Assembly (NCBI GenBank): GCA_019459085.1
Contig: JAIBEW010000011.1
Location: 1 to 64,000 of the forward strand
Direction of reading: 5' to 3'
Length of the DNA stretch: 64,000 nucleotides
Source: Kaistella sp.
GTDB lineage: Bacteria > Bacteroidota > Bacteroidia > Flavobacteriales > Weeksellaceae
Part shown: positions 32,338 through 43,600 of the stretch, one piece after another
Layout of the letters: each line of letters begins with the position of its first letter
Numbering within the stretch: the first letter of the stretch is position 1
Made by a program: the position numbers and the translations under genes
The notes under the pieces: generated by a model
What the model saw: the letters and a program-made list of their open reading frames with translations, nothing else
Databases searched by the model: none
What the model was told of the DNA's origin: nothing

Positions 32338-32790
32338 ATGCTGAATCTAATTAAAACACTGTTCCTCATTCTTACGTTAACCGGTCTGCAAATGGCTGCT
32401 CAGAATAAAAACCCTCGTTTTAAGCCGGCGAAAGCGGGATTAACAGAATACAGGGCTTTATATGTACTGAATGAGAGCGACGAGGCCAAAATATTGGGAA
32501 TCGTTAAAAACATCCATCATGCAATGGATGACCCGCGACTGAAAGGAAAACTGTACGTGGAACTGCTGGCTTTCGGTCCCGGAGTTGAACTGTACAGAAA
32601 AAAGAACGGCTACGAAAAGTTGCTGATAACCCTGAAAAAAAGGGGCGTCATTTTTGTGCAGTGCGAAAATACGTTGAAGGAAAAAAACATTCCGAAAGCG
32701 GATCTGTTTGATTTTATACGCTACACCCCAAGTGGAAACGGAGAAATCATTTTGCGGCAGTACGAAGGATGGGCGGTCGTAAAACCTTAA
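32338..32790 (+). CDS. DsrE family protein, exported
   Basis: A 150-aa protein with a signal peptide (cleavage near MAAQ, residue 22). The DsrE-like part shows LNESDEAKILGIVKNIHHAM, ELLAFGPGVELY, a possibly sulfur-carrying Cys in VQCENTL, and the C-terminal LRQYEGWAVVKP typical of the short flavobacterial DsrE proteins. Family members relay sulfur or bind small thiols. It starts 2 nt after the second thioredoxin gene, closing the operon. Together with the thioredoxins it suggests extracytoplasmic sulfur or thiol chemistry coupled to efflux. Confidence 0.88.
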   Translation: MLNLIKTLFLILTLTGLQMAAQNKNPRFKPAKAGLTEYRALYVLNESDEAKILGIVKNIHHAMDDPRLKGKLYVELLAFGPGVELYRKKNGYEKLLITLKKRGVIFVQCENTLKEKNIPKADLFDFIRYTPSGNGEIILRQYEGWAVVKP

Positions 32791-32882
32791 TGATTTAAGC
32801 GACCGGATGACGGAACTCTTCCTGATCACGGCAACAGCTTTCATCAAAATAATAAACCCCAATATCAGGGGCTAAAGCAGAG

Positions 32883-32925
32883 CGGGAACATACAGGGCAA
32901 ACCTGAAATGTTCCCGTTTTACTTT
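32883..32925 (+). terminator. terminator of the efflux/thioredoxin operon
   Basis: CGGGAACAT (from 32883) pairs with ATGTTCCCG, with an inner CAGG/CCTG stem, followed by TTTTACTTTT. The hairpin is 92 nt after the DsrE stop. It may also serve the convergent minus-strand gene. Confidence 0.7.
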
Positions 32926-32926
32926 T

Positions 32927-33166
32927 CTAATCCATCGGGAACCCCATAATCACCACCCGAATCTGGTCCGGTGCACCGCTTGCAGTGGTAATCATCACCG
33001 TATTTTTGTCTATCACCGTAATACCGCTGTTCAGTTCATTGCCGGTGGCGACATTATACAGCGCCACAATAATGTCGGTAGTGCCCAGCTGATGATCGAT
33101 GGTGGTGGTTTTTCCGGGAATCGTAATGGCCATTCCGCGCGGGGTTTTAAAGTCTGTATTTTCCAT
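32927..33166 (-). CDS. small hypothetical protein
   Basis: A 79-aa protein, soluble and beta-rich by appearance (GMAITIPGKTTTIDHQL, then TDIIVALYNVATG and IRVVIMGFPMD). No signal peptide or membrane helix. No family is recognised; the composition would fit a small jelly-roll or tail-fibre-like domain, which is a guess. It lies 9 nt downstream of the FAD/Rieske oxidoreductase gene on the same strand, so it is probably co-transcribed with it. Confidence 0.6.
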   Translation of the reverse strand: MENTDFKTPRGMAITIPGKTTTIDHQLGTTDIIVALYNVATGNELNSGITVIDKNTVMITTASGAPDQIRVVIMGFPMD

Positions 33167-33175
33167 AAAGGTGTT

Positions 33176-34681
33176 TTAAATTTTTTTGAGTCCTTCCGTG
33201 GCCGGACTGGTGAGAAGATTTCCGTCGGTATCGAAGCGGGAGCCGTGACATGGGCAGTCCCATGTTTTTTCTGAAGTATTGAAGGCAACCGTACAACCCA
33301 TATGCGGACAGTCGGCCGTCAGCAGTTTCAGATTACCACTTTCATCGCGGTAAGCCGCGACATTTTTGCCCTCGTGAACGATGATTTTTCCGTCGCCGGT
33401 TTTTAAGTCATCAAGCTCCGGTTTTTTCTCTGCGGTGAAACGGTCTTTGATGAAATGGTAGGCAACGTCAATATTTTCCTTTACAAATTCCTTAGCGCTC
33501 TCCAACAGTTCCACCCTCGACGGTGAAACGATATCTCCGAGTTCATTGTCTTTTTTATCAATTAAATCGGGGATAATCTGTGCGGCAAGGGTACTCCACG
33601 TCATGCCGTTGCCATTGTATCCGGTGGCGATGAATACATTCTCTTCTCCGGGCATCGCTCCGATATAAGGCAGACCATCAGAAGGAACATAATACTGCGC
33701 CGACCATTTTTCGGTGATCACTTTGAAACTGAAATTTTCCTCCGCATAGCGGACAAGGTCTTTAAAAGGTTTTTCGGTATCTTTTTCATGGCCGGTCTTG
33801 TGATCGAACCCCCCAATGATCAGGTAAAAATCGTCACCGATCTGATGATACCGGAAATAATGGTAGGGATCATACAGGTCTGCAGCCTGACCCAGTTTTT
33901 CCGGTGCCTTAGCCAGCTTCGCCGCAAGTGCATAACTTCGGTATGGCGCATTCAGCATACTAAATCGGTTGATTCCGGGCGGAATATGCGTCGCCCAGAC
34001 AAGATTTTGAGCAGTATATTCAGTTCCGTTTTCGGTTTGCACCGCTACTTTGCCGTTTTCATTTTCATGTTTGGTGATCCGCGTCTGAGTCAGCACAGTA
34101 CCGCCCAGTTTTTCGAAAGCTTTCAAAAGTCCGATAATGTATTTAAGCGGATGGAATTGCGCCTGACCCTCGATTTCAATGGCAGTCCTGAAAGTAATCT
34201 CAAATGGGATTTCATTAACACTGCGGCTTGGAATATCAAGTTTCTGATGGGCTTCGAGAATTTTATCGAGTTCTTTGTCCTGTTTTTTTTCAGCACTGAA
34301 AAGATAAAAACTGCATTCGTCAAAATCACATGAGATATTGTTCTCTTCCGCATTTTTGCGGATGATCGCCGGAACGCTTTTCGCATGATCTGCAATGGTT
34401 TGGGCTTTGTCCTCTCCAAATTTTGAAATGAGACGGTCATAGGATTCATCAAAGAAATTATTGATATGGGCTGTAGTACCACCCGTTGTTCCGAACCCAA
34501 TGTTCTCCTGCTCCAAAATAAGGCACTGATGACCTTGTTTCTGCAGTTCATACGCAACGCTGATTCCCGTTATTCCTCCTCCTACAATAATAGTATGGAA
34601 ATGCTTTTGCTGGGTGTGGATGTTCTGATGGGGGAACATTTCGTTCTCCCAGATGCTTTTGTTGGTGCCGTCACGTTTCAT
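33176..34681 (-). CDS. FAD-dependent oxidoreductase with C-terminal Rieske domain
   Basis: A 501-aa two-domain enzyme. The N-terminal glycine-oxidase-like (DAO) domain has the FAD motif TIIVGGGITGISVAYELQKQ and the acidic strand-2 end LILEQE; FIATGYNGNGMTWSTLAAQ marks the end of the flavin domain. The C-terminal about 90 residues are a Rieske [2Fe-2S] domain with CPHMGC and CPCHGSRFD, the two Cys-His pairs. It is probably cytosolic. The reaction is unknown; such fusions occur widely in Bacteroidota and Bacillus (YhfW-like). An ATG 42 nt downstream (MFPHQ) is an alternative start. Confidence 0.93.
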   Translation of the reverse strand: MKRDGTNKSIWENEMFPHQNIHTQQKHFHTIIVGGGITGISVAYELQKQGHQCLILEQENIGFGTTGGTTAHINNFFDESYDRLISKFGEDKAQTIADHAKSVPAIIRKNAEENNISCDFDECSFYLFSAEKKQDKELDKILEAHQKLDIPSRSVNEIPFEITFRTAIEIEGQAQFHPLKYIIGLLKAFEKLGGTVLTQTRITKHENENGKVAVQTENGTEYTAQNLVWATHIPPGINRFSMLNAPYRSYALAAKLAKAPEKLGQAADLYDPYHYFRYHQIGDDFYLIIGGFDHKTGHEKDTEKPFKDLVRYAEENFSFKVITEKWSAQYYVPSDGLPYIGAMPGEENVFIATGYNGNGMTWSTLAAQIIPDLIDKKDNELGDIVSPSRVELLESAKEFVKENIDVAYHFIKDRFTAEKKPELDDLKTGDGKIIVHEGKNVAAYRDESGNLKLLTADCPHMGCTVAFNTSEKTWDCPCHGSRFDTDGNLLTSPATEGLKKI

Positions 34682-34779
34682 TTGGAATTATATTTGTTAA
34701 GTGGTTGTAGACTGAAGTATTTTTCGGTAATGACCCGAAAATATGCTTAATTACTATTAATAACCGATTATTTAAATGT

Positions 34780-35286
34780 ATGGCCAACAAAAACCTTGCC
34801 CAACTTTCTAAAATCCTCACTGCTGAAAATTTAACATTAGCGGTGGCGGAAAGCTGTACTGCGGGACTCATCCAGAATGTTTTTTCGCGCGCAAACGAGG
34901 CCATGGCATTTTTCCAGGGAGGCATGACGGTGTATAATTCTGGACAGAAAGCCAAACATTTGGGCATTAATCCTATTGTCGCCGAAAGCTGCAATTCGGT
35001 ATCGAAGGAAATCTCTGAAAAAATGGCGGTGGAGATCGCGGAGAAATTCAATGCAGAAATCGGGATCTCCATTACGGGCTACGCGCAGCCGTTTCCTGAA
35101 AAAAACATACACGACTGTTTCGCCTTTATTGCCATATCCAAAAATTCAGAAATCATCGTTTCCAAAAGAATTAAAGGGGATAAAGACAAAGACCTCAGCG
35201 AAAATCAGGAGGTTTATGCCGAAAAAGCACTGAAGGAACTGCTGAACATATTAAAAAAGAATTTGGACAGAATGGCAATGAAGTGA
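34780..35286 (+). CDS. CinA C-terminal domain protein (NMN amidohydrolase-like)
   Basis: A 168-aa stand-alone CinA C-terminal domain. Motifs are LAVAESCTAGLIQN, then GGMTVYNSGQK and GISITGYAQP. In PncC-type enzymes this domain deamidates nicotinamide mononucleotide for NAD recycling. In the usual sequence the third block is ITGxAGP; here Gln replaces the second Gly (YAQP), and the segment PFPEKNIHD differs from the usual GGT/KPVGTV, so activity is uncertain. The basic tail ends KKNLDRMAMK. It is divergent from the Rieske gene. Confidence 0.8.
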   Translation: MANKNLAQLSKILTAENLTLAVAESCTAGLIQNVFSRANEAMAFFQGGMTVYNSGQKAKHLGINPIVAESCNSVSKEISEKMAVEIAEKFNAEIGISITGYAQPFPEKNIHDCFAFIAISKNSEIIVSKRIKGDKDKDLSENQEVYAEKALKELLNILKKNLDRMAMK

Positions 35287-35436
35287 AAATTCAGAATCCT
35301 CAAGCGGTTTGCGCGTCAGCAAATCTATTTGTTGTCAATATTTAATGTATTGAAAGTCCTTTTCAGCCGGTTAGATATTCGATCACAAAATTTTTCATTA
35401 TACACATTCTTCCGCTTAAGTGAAATTCTAAGTACT

Positions 35437-35538
35437 TTAAATCAGATAAACAATCAGAAATGCGCTGATAAAAAGAATGAGGATCGTGAGCAGTATGATG
35501 AGCATGGAGGAATATTTATAGGTATTCTCGTTCAGCAT
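35437..35538 (-). CDS. possible 33-aa membrane microprotein
   Basis: Short frame: MLNENTYKYSS, then a helix MLIILLTILILFISAFLIVY. It has one strongly hydrophobic stretch of normal membrane length. No relative known; it may be a chance frame. Confidence 0.25.
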   Translation of the reverse strand: MLNENTYKYSSMLIILLTILILFISAFLIVYLI

Positions 35539-35552
35539 TTTTTTCCATTTTC

Positions 35553-35702
35553 TTATATCGTATAAATGCAAGAAGCGGTTACAGCACCTATGCCTACTAA
35601 AAATGTCCCAACGTCACCGAAATAGCCTGTAGACTGGATAAGGTGTTCTTTCCCTTCAAGTTTATACGAGAATAGCAACAGTAAAAATATTATCGCTACC
35701 AT
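35553..35702 (-). CDS. possible 49-aa membrane microprotein
   Basis: Short frame MVAIIFLLLLFSYKLEGKE, then a second hydrophobic stretch with GTFLVGIGAVTASC. Two short membrane helices are possible. It lies 14 nt upstream of the 33-aa frame on the same strand. Unsupported beyond composition. Confidence 0.25.
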   Translation of the reverse strand: MVAIIFLLLLFSYKLEGKEHLIQSTGYFGDVGTFLVGIGAVTASCIYTI

Positions 35703-36253
35703 TCCCACTGACACTCAAGACTATGTTTTCAGATATTTATTGCGGCTGGACCTATAATCCAAGTTATACTTCTTATCGTTCTTACACTCCCGCTAAAAGC
35801 TATAATTCCTCCTACCTTCTTCTAATTATACCCACAGCACGAGTACCGCGGAACAGATCACGTAAACGTCTAAACATGGAAAGAGGGAAGCTATGTACGT
35901 CCATATTCCAGAACGTCCCGTGCAGAATAAATGGCATTGAAAACTGACGGTTCAGGATTTTTTTGTGATTTTACGGAAATCCGTAAGGAAACCATTTAAA
36001 ACCAGCTTAATTTTACTTTTATTAACCAATAAAGCAAAAACCTCACAAACACAAGCCAGGAGGTTCAAATAAGCTCCAGTTTTATGATAAATCCTGGATT
36101 TCGTTGAATATTACTTTCATATAAGGACCTCTACGTATTTAAATACCACACAACAGTGTAGTTATCTGTTAAATAACTTAATTTATTTTTGAACAGCATT
36201 ATATTAAATTACGATAATTTATTATCAAATAAAACAAAAAAAACACTCTTGCC

Positions 36254-37624
36254 ATGGGAAAACTCTTCATACTGAAATGGTGTATCGTACTGCCGGTTCT
36301 CTGCTTTTCAAACCTCAAATGCCAATTGATTGGTTCTCAGATGCAAATTTGGGAAAAAGCACCCTCCGGTAATGCAAAGGATTCCACAAAATGCACGAAT
36401 GATCAGCTTCTGAATTTTAACTGCAGCATCAAAGGCCGGTTTTCAGACCCCTCCATAAGTTACCATAAATCCCGTGCGCACTCTTTAATTGCAGTACATG
36501 CATCCGGCGACGATGAATGGATATGGCAGAATGAGAAAAATGAAGTCAACCTTGGCAATACCAAGTACGAAAAGATTAGACAAAGATCAACGGTGAAGAT
36601 TTCCAAAAAGCCCAGCTTGTATTCGTATGTGGCACCCTATAATAAAAATGACAGCATCAAGGGTGACAGTATCAGCATTAAGTTCGATGACCGCCACCTT
36701 TATGAACTCATTTTTGTTCCCAAGAAAATCAAGTCAGCAGAATTAAAGAAAATACATTCGTATCTCTCCATCAAATATGGAGTTTCACTGGTAAAAGAGA
36801 AGTATTATAACAGTGAGGGCAAGGTGATCTGGGACCCTGGAAAACATAAAGATTACCCCTTCAGACCAACAGGAATCGGAAGAGACGACGGTAATGAATT
36901 GTATCAGAAACAATCTGCCAATCAGGAAGACCGTTATCTGACGATCGCAAAAGATAAGGTCAGCCGAACCAATTTCCAGAACTCTGCACTCCTGAACAAC
37001 AATTCTTTCGCCATATGGTCGGATGACAATAAGGAACTCACTTATTTTAATGACGGCGAATATGATGTTTTAAAACGTTCCTGGGAAATCAATTTTATTG
37101 GGGATATCACAAAGGACCGTTACACCCTGCAGCTTGACAAGGCAACGGTAAATCCTGAAAGCCTGCCGATAAATTACTGGATTTTCCTCACAAAAACAGA
37201 TGGAACTGTAGAGAAAAAGCAGGGACACGAAAAAAACGGCAAGATCGTTTTCAGCGATGTAAAATTCGACACCGGCGAGAGCATCTCCACTAACTTTACA
37301 TTTGCCAGAAGCCCTATCAAAAAAGGAGAACAAGGCAGCAGTGCAGAAAATCAGGCTAATAATTCTTATAGTGAAAGCATCAACAGTGAAATTGTGCTCT
37401 ACCCTAATCCGGTGAAAATGGGCCAAACATTTTATGTTTCCTTCCCCCCAATGGAAGGACTCGAGATTGCGATCTTTGATTCGGGAGGCAGACTGGTCTC
37501 CAAACAGAGCGTAGATCCCAAAGCAGTGAAGTACCTGTACCAGCTGAATGTGGGCGGACTGTACCTCATCAATCTCACCCAACACGGAAAACTCCTCAAG
37601 ACCTTCAAACTCATTGTACAATAA
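36254..37624 (+). CDS. T9SS-secreted protein upstream of RHS toxin
   Basis: A 456-aa exported protein with a signal peptide (cleavage near KCQ, residue 24). The block KIHSYLSIKYGVSLVKEKYY, followed by RPTGIGRDD and FAIWSDDNKELTYF, belongs to a repeat-containing module often found in large flavobacterial surface proteins. The last 75 residues are a type A T9SS sorting domain (VLYPNPVKMGQTFYVSF, FDSGGRLVSKQS, GLYLINL...LKTFKLIV). It ends 11 nt before the RHS gene, so the two form an operon; a role in display or transfer of the RHS protein is an inference. Confidence 0.85.
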   Translation: MGKLFILKWCIVLPVLCFSNLKCQLIGSQMQIWEKAPSGNAKDSTKCTNDQLLNFNCSIKGRFSDPSISYHKSRAHSLIAVHASGDDEWIWQNEKNEVNLGNTKYEKIRQRSTVKISKKPSLYSYVAPYNKNDSIKGDSISIKFDDRHLYELIFVPKKIKSAELKKIHSYLSIKYGVSLVKEKYYNSEGKVIWDPGKHKDYPFRPTGIGRDDGNELYQKQSANQEDRYLTIAKDKVSRTNFQNSALLNNNSFAIWSDDNKELTYFNDGEYDVLKRSWEINFIGDITKDRYTLQLDKATVNPESLPINYWIFLTKTDGTVEKKQGHEKNGKIVFSDVKFDTGESISTNFTFARSPIKKGEQGSSAENQANNSYSESINSEIVLYPNPVKMGQTFYVSFPPMEGLEIAIFDSGGRLVSKQSVDPKAVKYLYQLNVGGLYLINLTQHGKLLKTFKLIVQ

Positions 37625-37635
37625 AAAAACCAACC

Positions 37636-40600
37636 ATGAATTTCAAAAAACTGTTCACTTTCAGAAGACAGCCTTTGCTGCTGTTGATGTTTTTTACCTG
37701 CATGTTTGTGTTTGCAAGCCTGTCCAGAAAAGATATTACCAATATTAAAGAGTTTAACAGAAGCCTGCTGAGCAAAGTTAAACCATCTAAAAGTCCATCT
37801 TTAAAGGAAACAAAAAACAAGGCAGGAAAAGCAACTATATCCTCCTTTTCGGGCAATGCTTCTGCGGTCAACACTTCAGCACCTGTAAAAAACTCCCTCA
37901 CAGATGCGGCGCCATTGATGGCCTTTTCACCACAAGAGAAACTGCACAGTGCTGCTTTCAATCCGTTATATTCCGATACTGTTGAACAGATCTTTGAATC
38001 GGTGGAAAAACAGGGTCAGATCGGAGTTCTTTCTGAAAAAGAGGAAGACCGGATCTCTGATAATTTTTTCACCATCAGAATCCCGAAACAAAATACGGTG
38101 GTATCCTCCGCCTACCTCAGCTATGAATTATACGGGCTCGCCAACCACCAGTCGGTTTCCCGTTCCATCAACCACAATCCAGCTTTGGGAGGCGATGTTA
38201 TTGTATCCGGTTACCATTGGTCTGTCCAGAAAGAAGCGATCAATCTGCAGCTTTTGAAGGAAGGCGAAAACACGGTGATGTTTACTGCCCCCTCACCGGG
38301 TATCAAATACAAGGTCAAGAATGTAAAAATTGTTTTTGAGAATGGTAAAGCAGCTGAGAATATCAGTATTTCCTCTTTGCAGTCTTCCAATACTGTTTAC
38401 CTAAAGGGGTTTATCAGGAATGCCGCTCCCCACCAGTCTGAAATCCTGGTTGCAGGAGAAGCCGTTCGAATCAACAACGGAGAATTTGAAAAAACACTTA
38501 CCGTTACTTCAGCTTTTAGAAATGAAGGAATTAATATTCAGTCAGGAAACAGCAGCTTCCGGTACAAAGTACCGCCGGCTGACGGAGACCTGAAAGTTTT
38601 GCACGAAGAAAGTTTCAGAGCCAACACCCTTACCGTTCTCAAAGATCAGCAATACCAGTTCAGTCACGACGGCGCAACACTTTTAATTGAAAAGGAAAGC
38701 ACTGCTTCTGAAGCCGTTGTACAGATTTTGCGCCTTAGAGAGAAAGATTTTCCAACCACCAATCAGGGAATCAAAAACCTCACTCCGGAAGCAAAGGCGT
38801 TCCGGATTACGATACCGAGCGGCAAACTCCAAAAAAAGATAAAAGTCACCCTTCCCTACGATGAAAAGAAGCTGGGTGCAATATCTTCAAAAGAAATCAA
38901 ATCCTTTTACTTTGATTACCAGATCCGTAAATGGAAACTGATCGACAATGCCACCGCGGATGAAAAAACCAAAACTGTATCCTTTGAGGCAATTGGTGAA
39001 GGCGACTACATCAACGGCATTATTTCAGTTCCGGAATCTCCGCAGTTGAATGCATTTGCTCCGACCAGCATCAGCGGATTGAAAGCTGCTGATCCAACCG
39101 CTCGATTGCAATTTATTTCACCTCCGTCTGGGAGCCAAAAAGGTGATGCCAACATTTCTTATCCCATTGTAATTCCTTCTGGCAGAAATGGTATGCAACC
39201 TAATCTATCTTTTAACTACAGTAGTGATGGTGGCAATGGATGGCTGGGTGAAGGATGGAGTATTGGCGGACTTTCTTCTATAAATATCGATACAAGATGG
39301 GGAGCTCCTGCTTTTGATCCAACAAAAGAGTCGGAACTATATTCTTTAGACGGAGAAACGTTGGTTTACGAAGGCAACTATATGCCTAACAGACATAATG
39401 TAGATGGAACTAATCAACCAACTACTACACCTCAACCTCGAAATTCAGTAAGCAATGAAAAAAGCTTTTACTTAAGAAAAGGTCATAATTTCTCCATCAT
39501 CAAAAGGTATGGAACAACGCCCGACACTTATCGTTGGATTGTTACTTCTACAGATGGTACAAAATATTATTATGGTGGAGATGAAAATGGAATAAATATT
39601 AAATCTGTTCTAAAAACAAATGATGGTGCAATATCCAGTTGGGGATTGTGGAAAGCTGTTGATACCCATAACAATAACATTATTTACTATTATGATAATG
39701 ATGCAATAAATTTTTCCGGAAACAATGCAAATTTAAGTGGTGGGAAGAGTTTCAATGTAAAATCTGTTACCTATACCGGTGCGGGCAGTGCCGATGGTGC
39801 ATATAAAATAGATTTTATAAAAGAAAATACTGTTACCAGAAAAGATTTATCAATTGACGGCAAAAGGGGCCTAAAATATATAGAACCATATCGCTTGAAA
39901 ACCATTGAGATTAAAGAAAGGTTAAATTGTAGCCCTATCGACCAAAGCTGTGGTTCACTGTTTAGATCTTATCGACTGGAGTATATTGAAGGGGAGTTTG
40001 GCAAAAGTCTGCTGAGTAAAATAAAACAGCCATATGAGGATGATTATATAACGGTATATAATTTTGATTATCATAATGAATTGAAAGATGGCAATACTGA
40101 ATTACCTATTTTTGGACCTGATGTCTCTATTAGCACAGACCCTACCAATTTATCTTTTCCCATTCTTCCTTCGGCAATTAATCCTTCCAAAATAAATTCC
40201 ACCTATACTAAAGAAGAAGGAGGTACTATAAGAGCAAGTTTCTTGATGGATGTTGCGGTACCAACGCAAAATCCCTATGGTAATTTAATACTCTTTTCAA
40301 AAACATTTGGGGCATCTACCAGTGAAGCAAGAACAGCGCGGCAAATAGTAGATTTTAATGGAGATGGAATTCCAGACTATATTTATAAAAAAAGTGATGG
40401 CTTATTTTTAAAAAGTGGTTACATAAATCAACAGGGATATTTGAATTTTAACAGCAATATTACCCCAATTCAAAACTTTAATAGTAATTTTTCTTTCACT
40501 AAAACTGAATTAAAAAGCAATGGAACTGATTTTGGGGGAGGAGTAGATGTCTTTATATTTAACCTTTTTCTAAACAGTTCAACAGTGAACTCCAGTAGCA

Positions 40601-43600
40601 CAAGTATTACTCCTACTTACTTACGTGATGCTAATTCAGATGGTTTGATGGATATCGTACATGAAGGAAAAGTTTATTTTAATAAGATAGAGAATGGTGC
40701 TCCTTCTTTTACTCAATTTAGCGAGTTTACTGAAAATATGTTGATAAAAGCGGAACCAATTGCTCCTATATTTGAAGAACAATTACCGAAAGATGATGTT
40801 ATAAAAATGTGGATTGCGCCACGAGCTGGCTATATAAGATTTCATGATGACATTTCAATAGAGCAGGTTCCCAATGCTAATGCCGTTTATTCTGTGGAAA
40901 TAAACACCGAAGATGGATCTGGTTCATATTATGGTAGATTATATCTAACAAAATTAATCAATGGTACAGCTACCCAATCCCAGACAATTGATATAAAACG
41001 TTATAACGATTATTTTTCGCAAATTCAATCTATGCCTCCTACCAATACCCAATTTAATCATATGGGAATTGATCAACCTAGTGGAATAAGGGTAGAATCA
41101 GGAGATAAAATATTCGTAAGGTTGCGCCAAGATGACAACAAAAATTATAAAGTATTTTCAAATCCTGAAATTGTTTATGTAAACAAATTTGGAGTTGATA
41201 TTCCTAATGATCCTGTTCTTGATCAAGATGGCTTCAATCTAAATAATGGTAGTTATGCAGAGAATTTTCTATTAAATGATGCGGATCAAGGAATAAAACT
41301 GCCAAATAACGGGACGGTCTCCATTACAGTTCCTACCATCAGTTTTCCATCACTAACAGACAAAGTAACTTTTACGATTAAATCTTATAATTTAATTAAC
41401 AATACAGAAGTTACCTTATATACACATGATTTTTTACCTTCTATAAATCCATCGTTTCCAGTTAGTCTTTCTGGTTTCACTTTAAATAGTATTGCAATTA
41501 CAGCTCCTACAGTAATAAAAGTGTATGTAGATTCTGATTCCCATACTGCTTTTAAAAATAGTGGATTAGATAATATTTCATTAAATTATGCTACAGGCGG
41601 AAATAATTATACGCTGAATCCTATACCAAAGTACCCTTCCAGATTTATTACCGGCTTAAGGCCAAAAATAAATATTTCACATTATACTGCGTCATATCCT
41701 CAAGGTTCCCACGTATATGGTGTTGAGATTAATAAAAATACTGCAAGTTCCACCTTTACCAATGCCTTTACCTTCAAATACATTGTGAAAAAAAACGGGA
41801 AGGTATTGGCGAAAAGAGAAGTCACTGTTTCGTCGCCAGTCAGTGGTTCTTTCCAAACTATTGAAAGAGATTTAAATAGCGGTCAAATCATAACTGGGAT
41901 TCAGCCGATTACTTTCTATTCTGGAGTTTTAAATGGAAATGATGATGAAAAAATAAATATTCAAGTATATTTTGGAAGTGCTGAAGATCGTATTCATTAT
42001 GGACAATTAGCATCTCTATTTAACGGAAAGCTTTTTAATATTTATTATGATGGCTCCGCTTATTTAACGTCTGTTCCGGAAACCTCAATTAATTCTACAG
42101 GATACAATTACTTTACAAAATTTTATAATAATTGGGGGCAGTTTTTATATAATGACATCAATAAAGAAACAGATTTTGACTACATGAGAGATGAATATGG
42201 TGCTCTCGCAAACTTGTTCCCAGAGATTGACATGAGTCTGAATTTTGATCACTGCACTGGACTAAATGATGAAAATGAAATAAAAGCATGTATTATACAA
42301 ACTTCAAGCAATTATTCTCTACCCGCACATCTTAATCCTTTATGGGTACTCAAAAGTAATGGTATAGAAAAGTGGAAAGGAATAGGTTTGGAACAATACG
42401 CTATGGCGGATTCTTTCAAAGATGATATTTCTACTGCGGGTCTTTTTAATACACAGGGCTTTGGTGTAGACCCTGCAAATCCAGATGAAACCACCCTTGT
42501 TCCAGGGTTGGAAGCGACTAAAATGAAAGCCATTAATAAAATCAACCTAAGTAGTTCTAAAACAAAAACGCTAAGTGGATCGCTTTCAGCTGCTGGAATA
42601 TCTGCAGGAATTGGCGACACAGAGGTTAGACTTACAGGTCCAGGAAGTGTGAGTTCACAAGATTTTATGGATTTAAATGGGGACGGCTATCCAGACATTG
42701 TAACGAAAAGTTCCTTGCAGCTTACCAATGCAACCGGGGGACTCAGGTCTTATCAAAGTCCTTTTGCAGACTCTTATATTTCAAACTCAGACAGCTATAT
42801 AAATGCATCTTCTGTGTCTTTGAGTTTTGACGTGAAACAGTATAATACCCTAGCTTCTTATATAAAATATGGTATAACTAATACCACTGCTAAAGCAGAT
42901 ACTTCTTCTCCTTGGGCTGCACCTGTTGGATTAAACGCCAACTTCAATTATGATTCTAAAGATTCCGGAAATTACTATTGGATGGATCTTAATGGAGATG
43001 GTCTTGCTGATAGAATTGCAAAGGATGATACTACATCTGAGATGAAATACCAACTCAACTTTGGTAAACAACTATCAACTGTAAGTGAATCATTTTTTAA
43101 TCTAGAAACTTACTCTTCCCGGCCAAAAAATTCTGTAGGAATTTCGATTGGAACAGCGCTTAGTGGTCTTGCCAATATCGTACAAGCAATACCGCTTAAC
43201 ATTGGGATAAATGCATCTGCAGGTGGTACCATTTCTGAAGGTTCATCAGAAAAAACTTTTGAAGATGTAAATGGCGATGGCATGATAGATCTTATTACTG
43301 TAGTAAATACTAACAAAACAATGGTAAGCTACAATTTAGGAAATAAGTTTGCGGATCCTATTGACTTGAAGAAAGGTACAGCATCACAAATAGATTTTGC
43401 GAACGAACTAAAAAATTATAATGGATATGCTTCTATAGGTGGTCATGTATATATCCCTTTTTTGGTAATACCCGTTTGGCCACCACTCAATATTTATCTT
43501 AAAGCAGGAATCGATGCATCTTATAATTTGGGGTTAACAATCTCTGAAGTTAACAAAAGCTTTATGGATATGAATGGGGACGGTTATAATGATTTAGTAC

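Larger units (their letters stand above)
35287..36253. other. 967-nt region with only tiny open frames
   Basis: No gene of normal size. The minus strand has two short hydrophobic frames (35437-35538 and 35553-35702). The rest, including 35703-36253, shows many stops on both strands, is AT-rich near the right end, and holds a weak inverted repeat AACCTC/GAGGTT at about 36039-36065. Confidence 0.5.

Noticed and set aside
35723..35947. 74-codon plus-strand frame
   Set aside because: Ser/Tyr/Arg-rich with no motif; codon pattern looks random.
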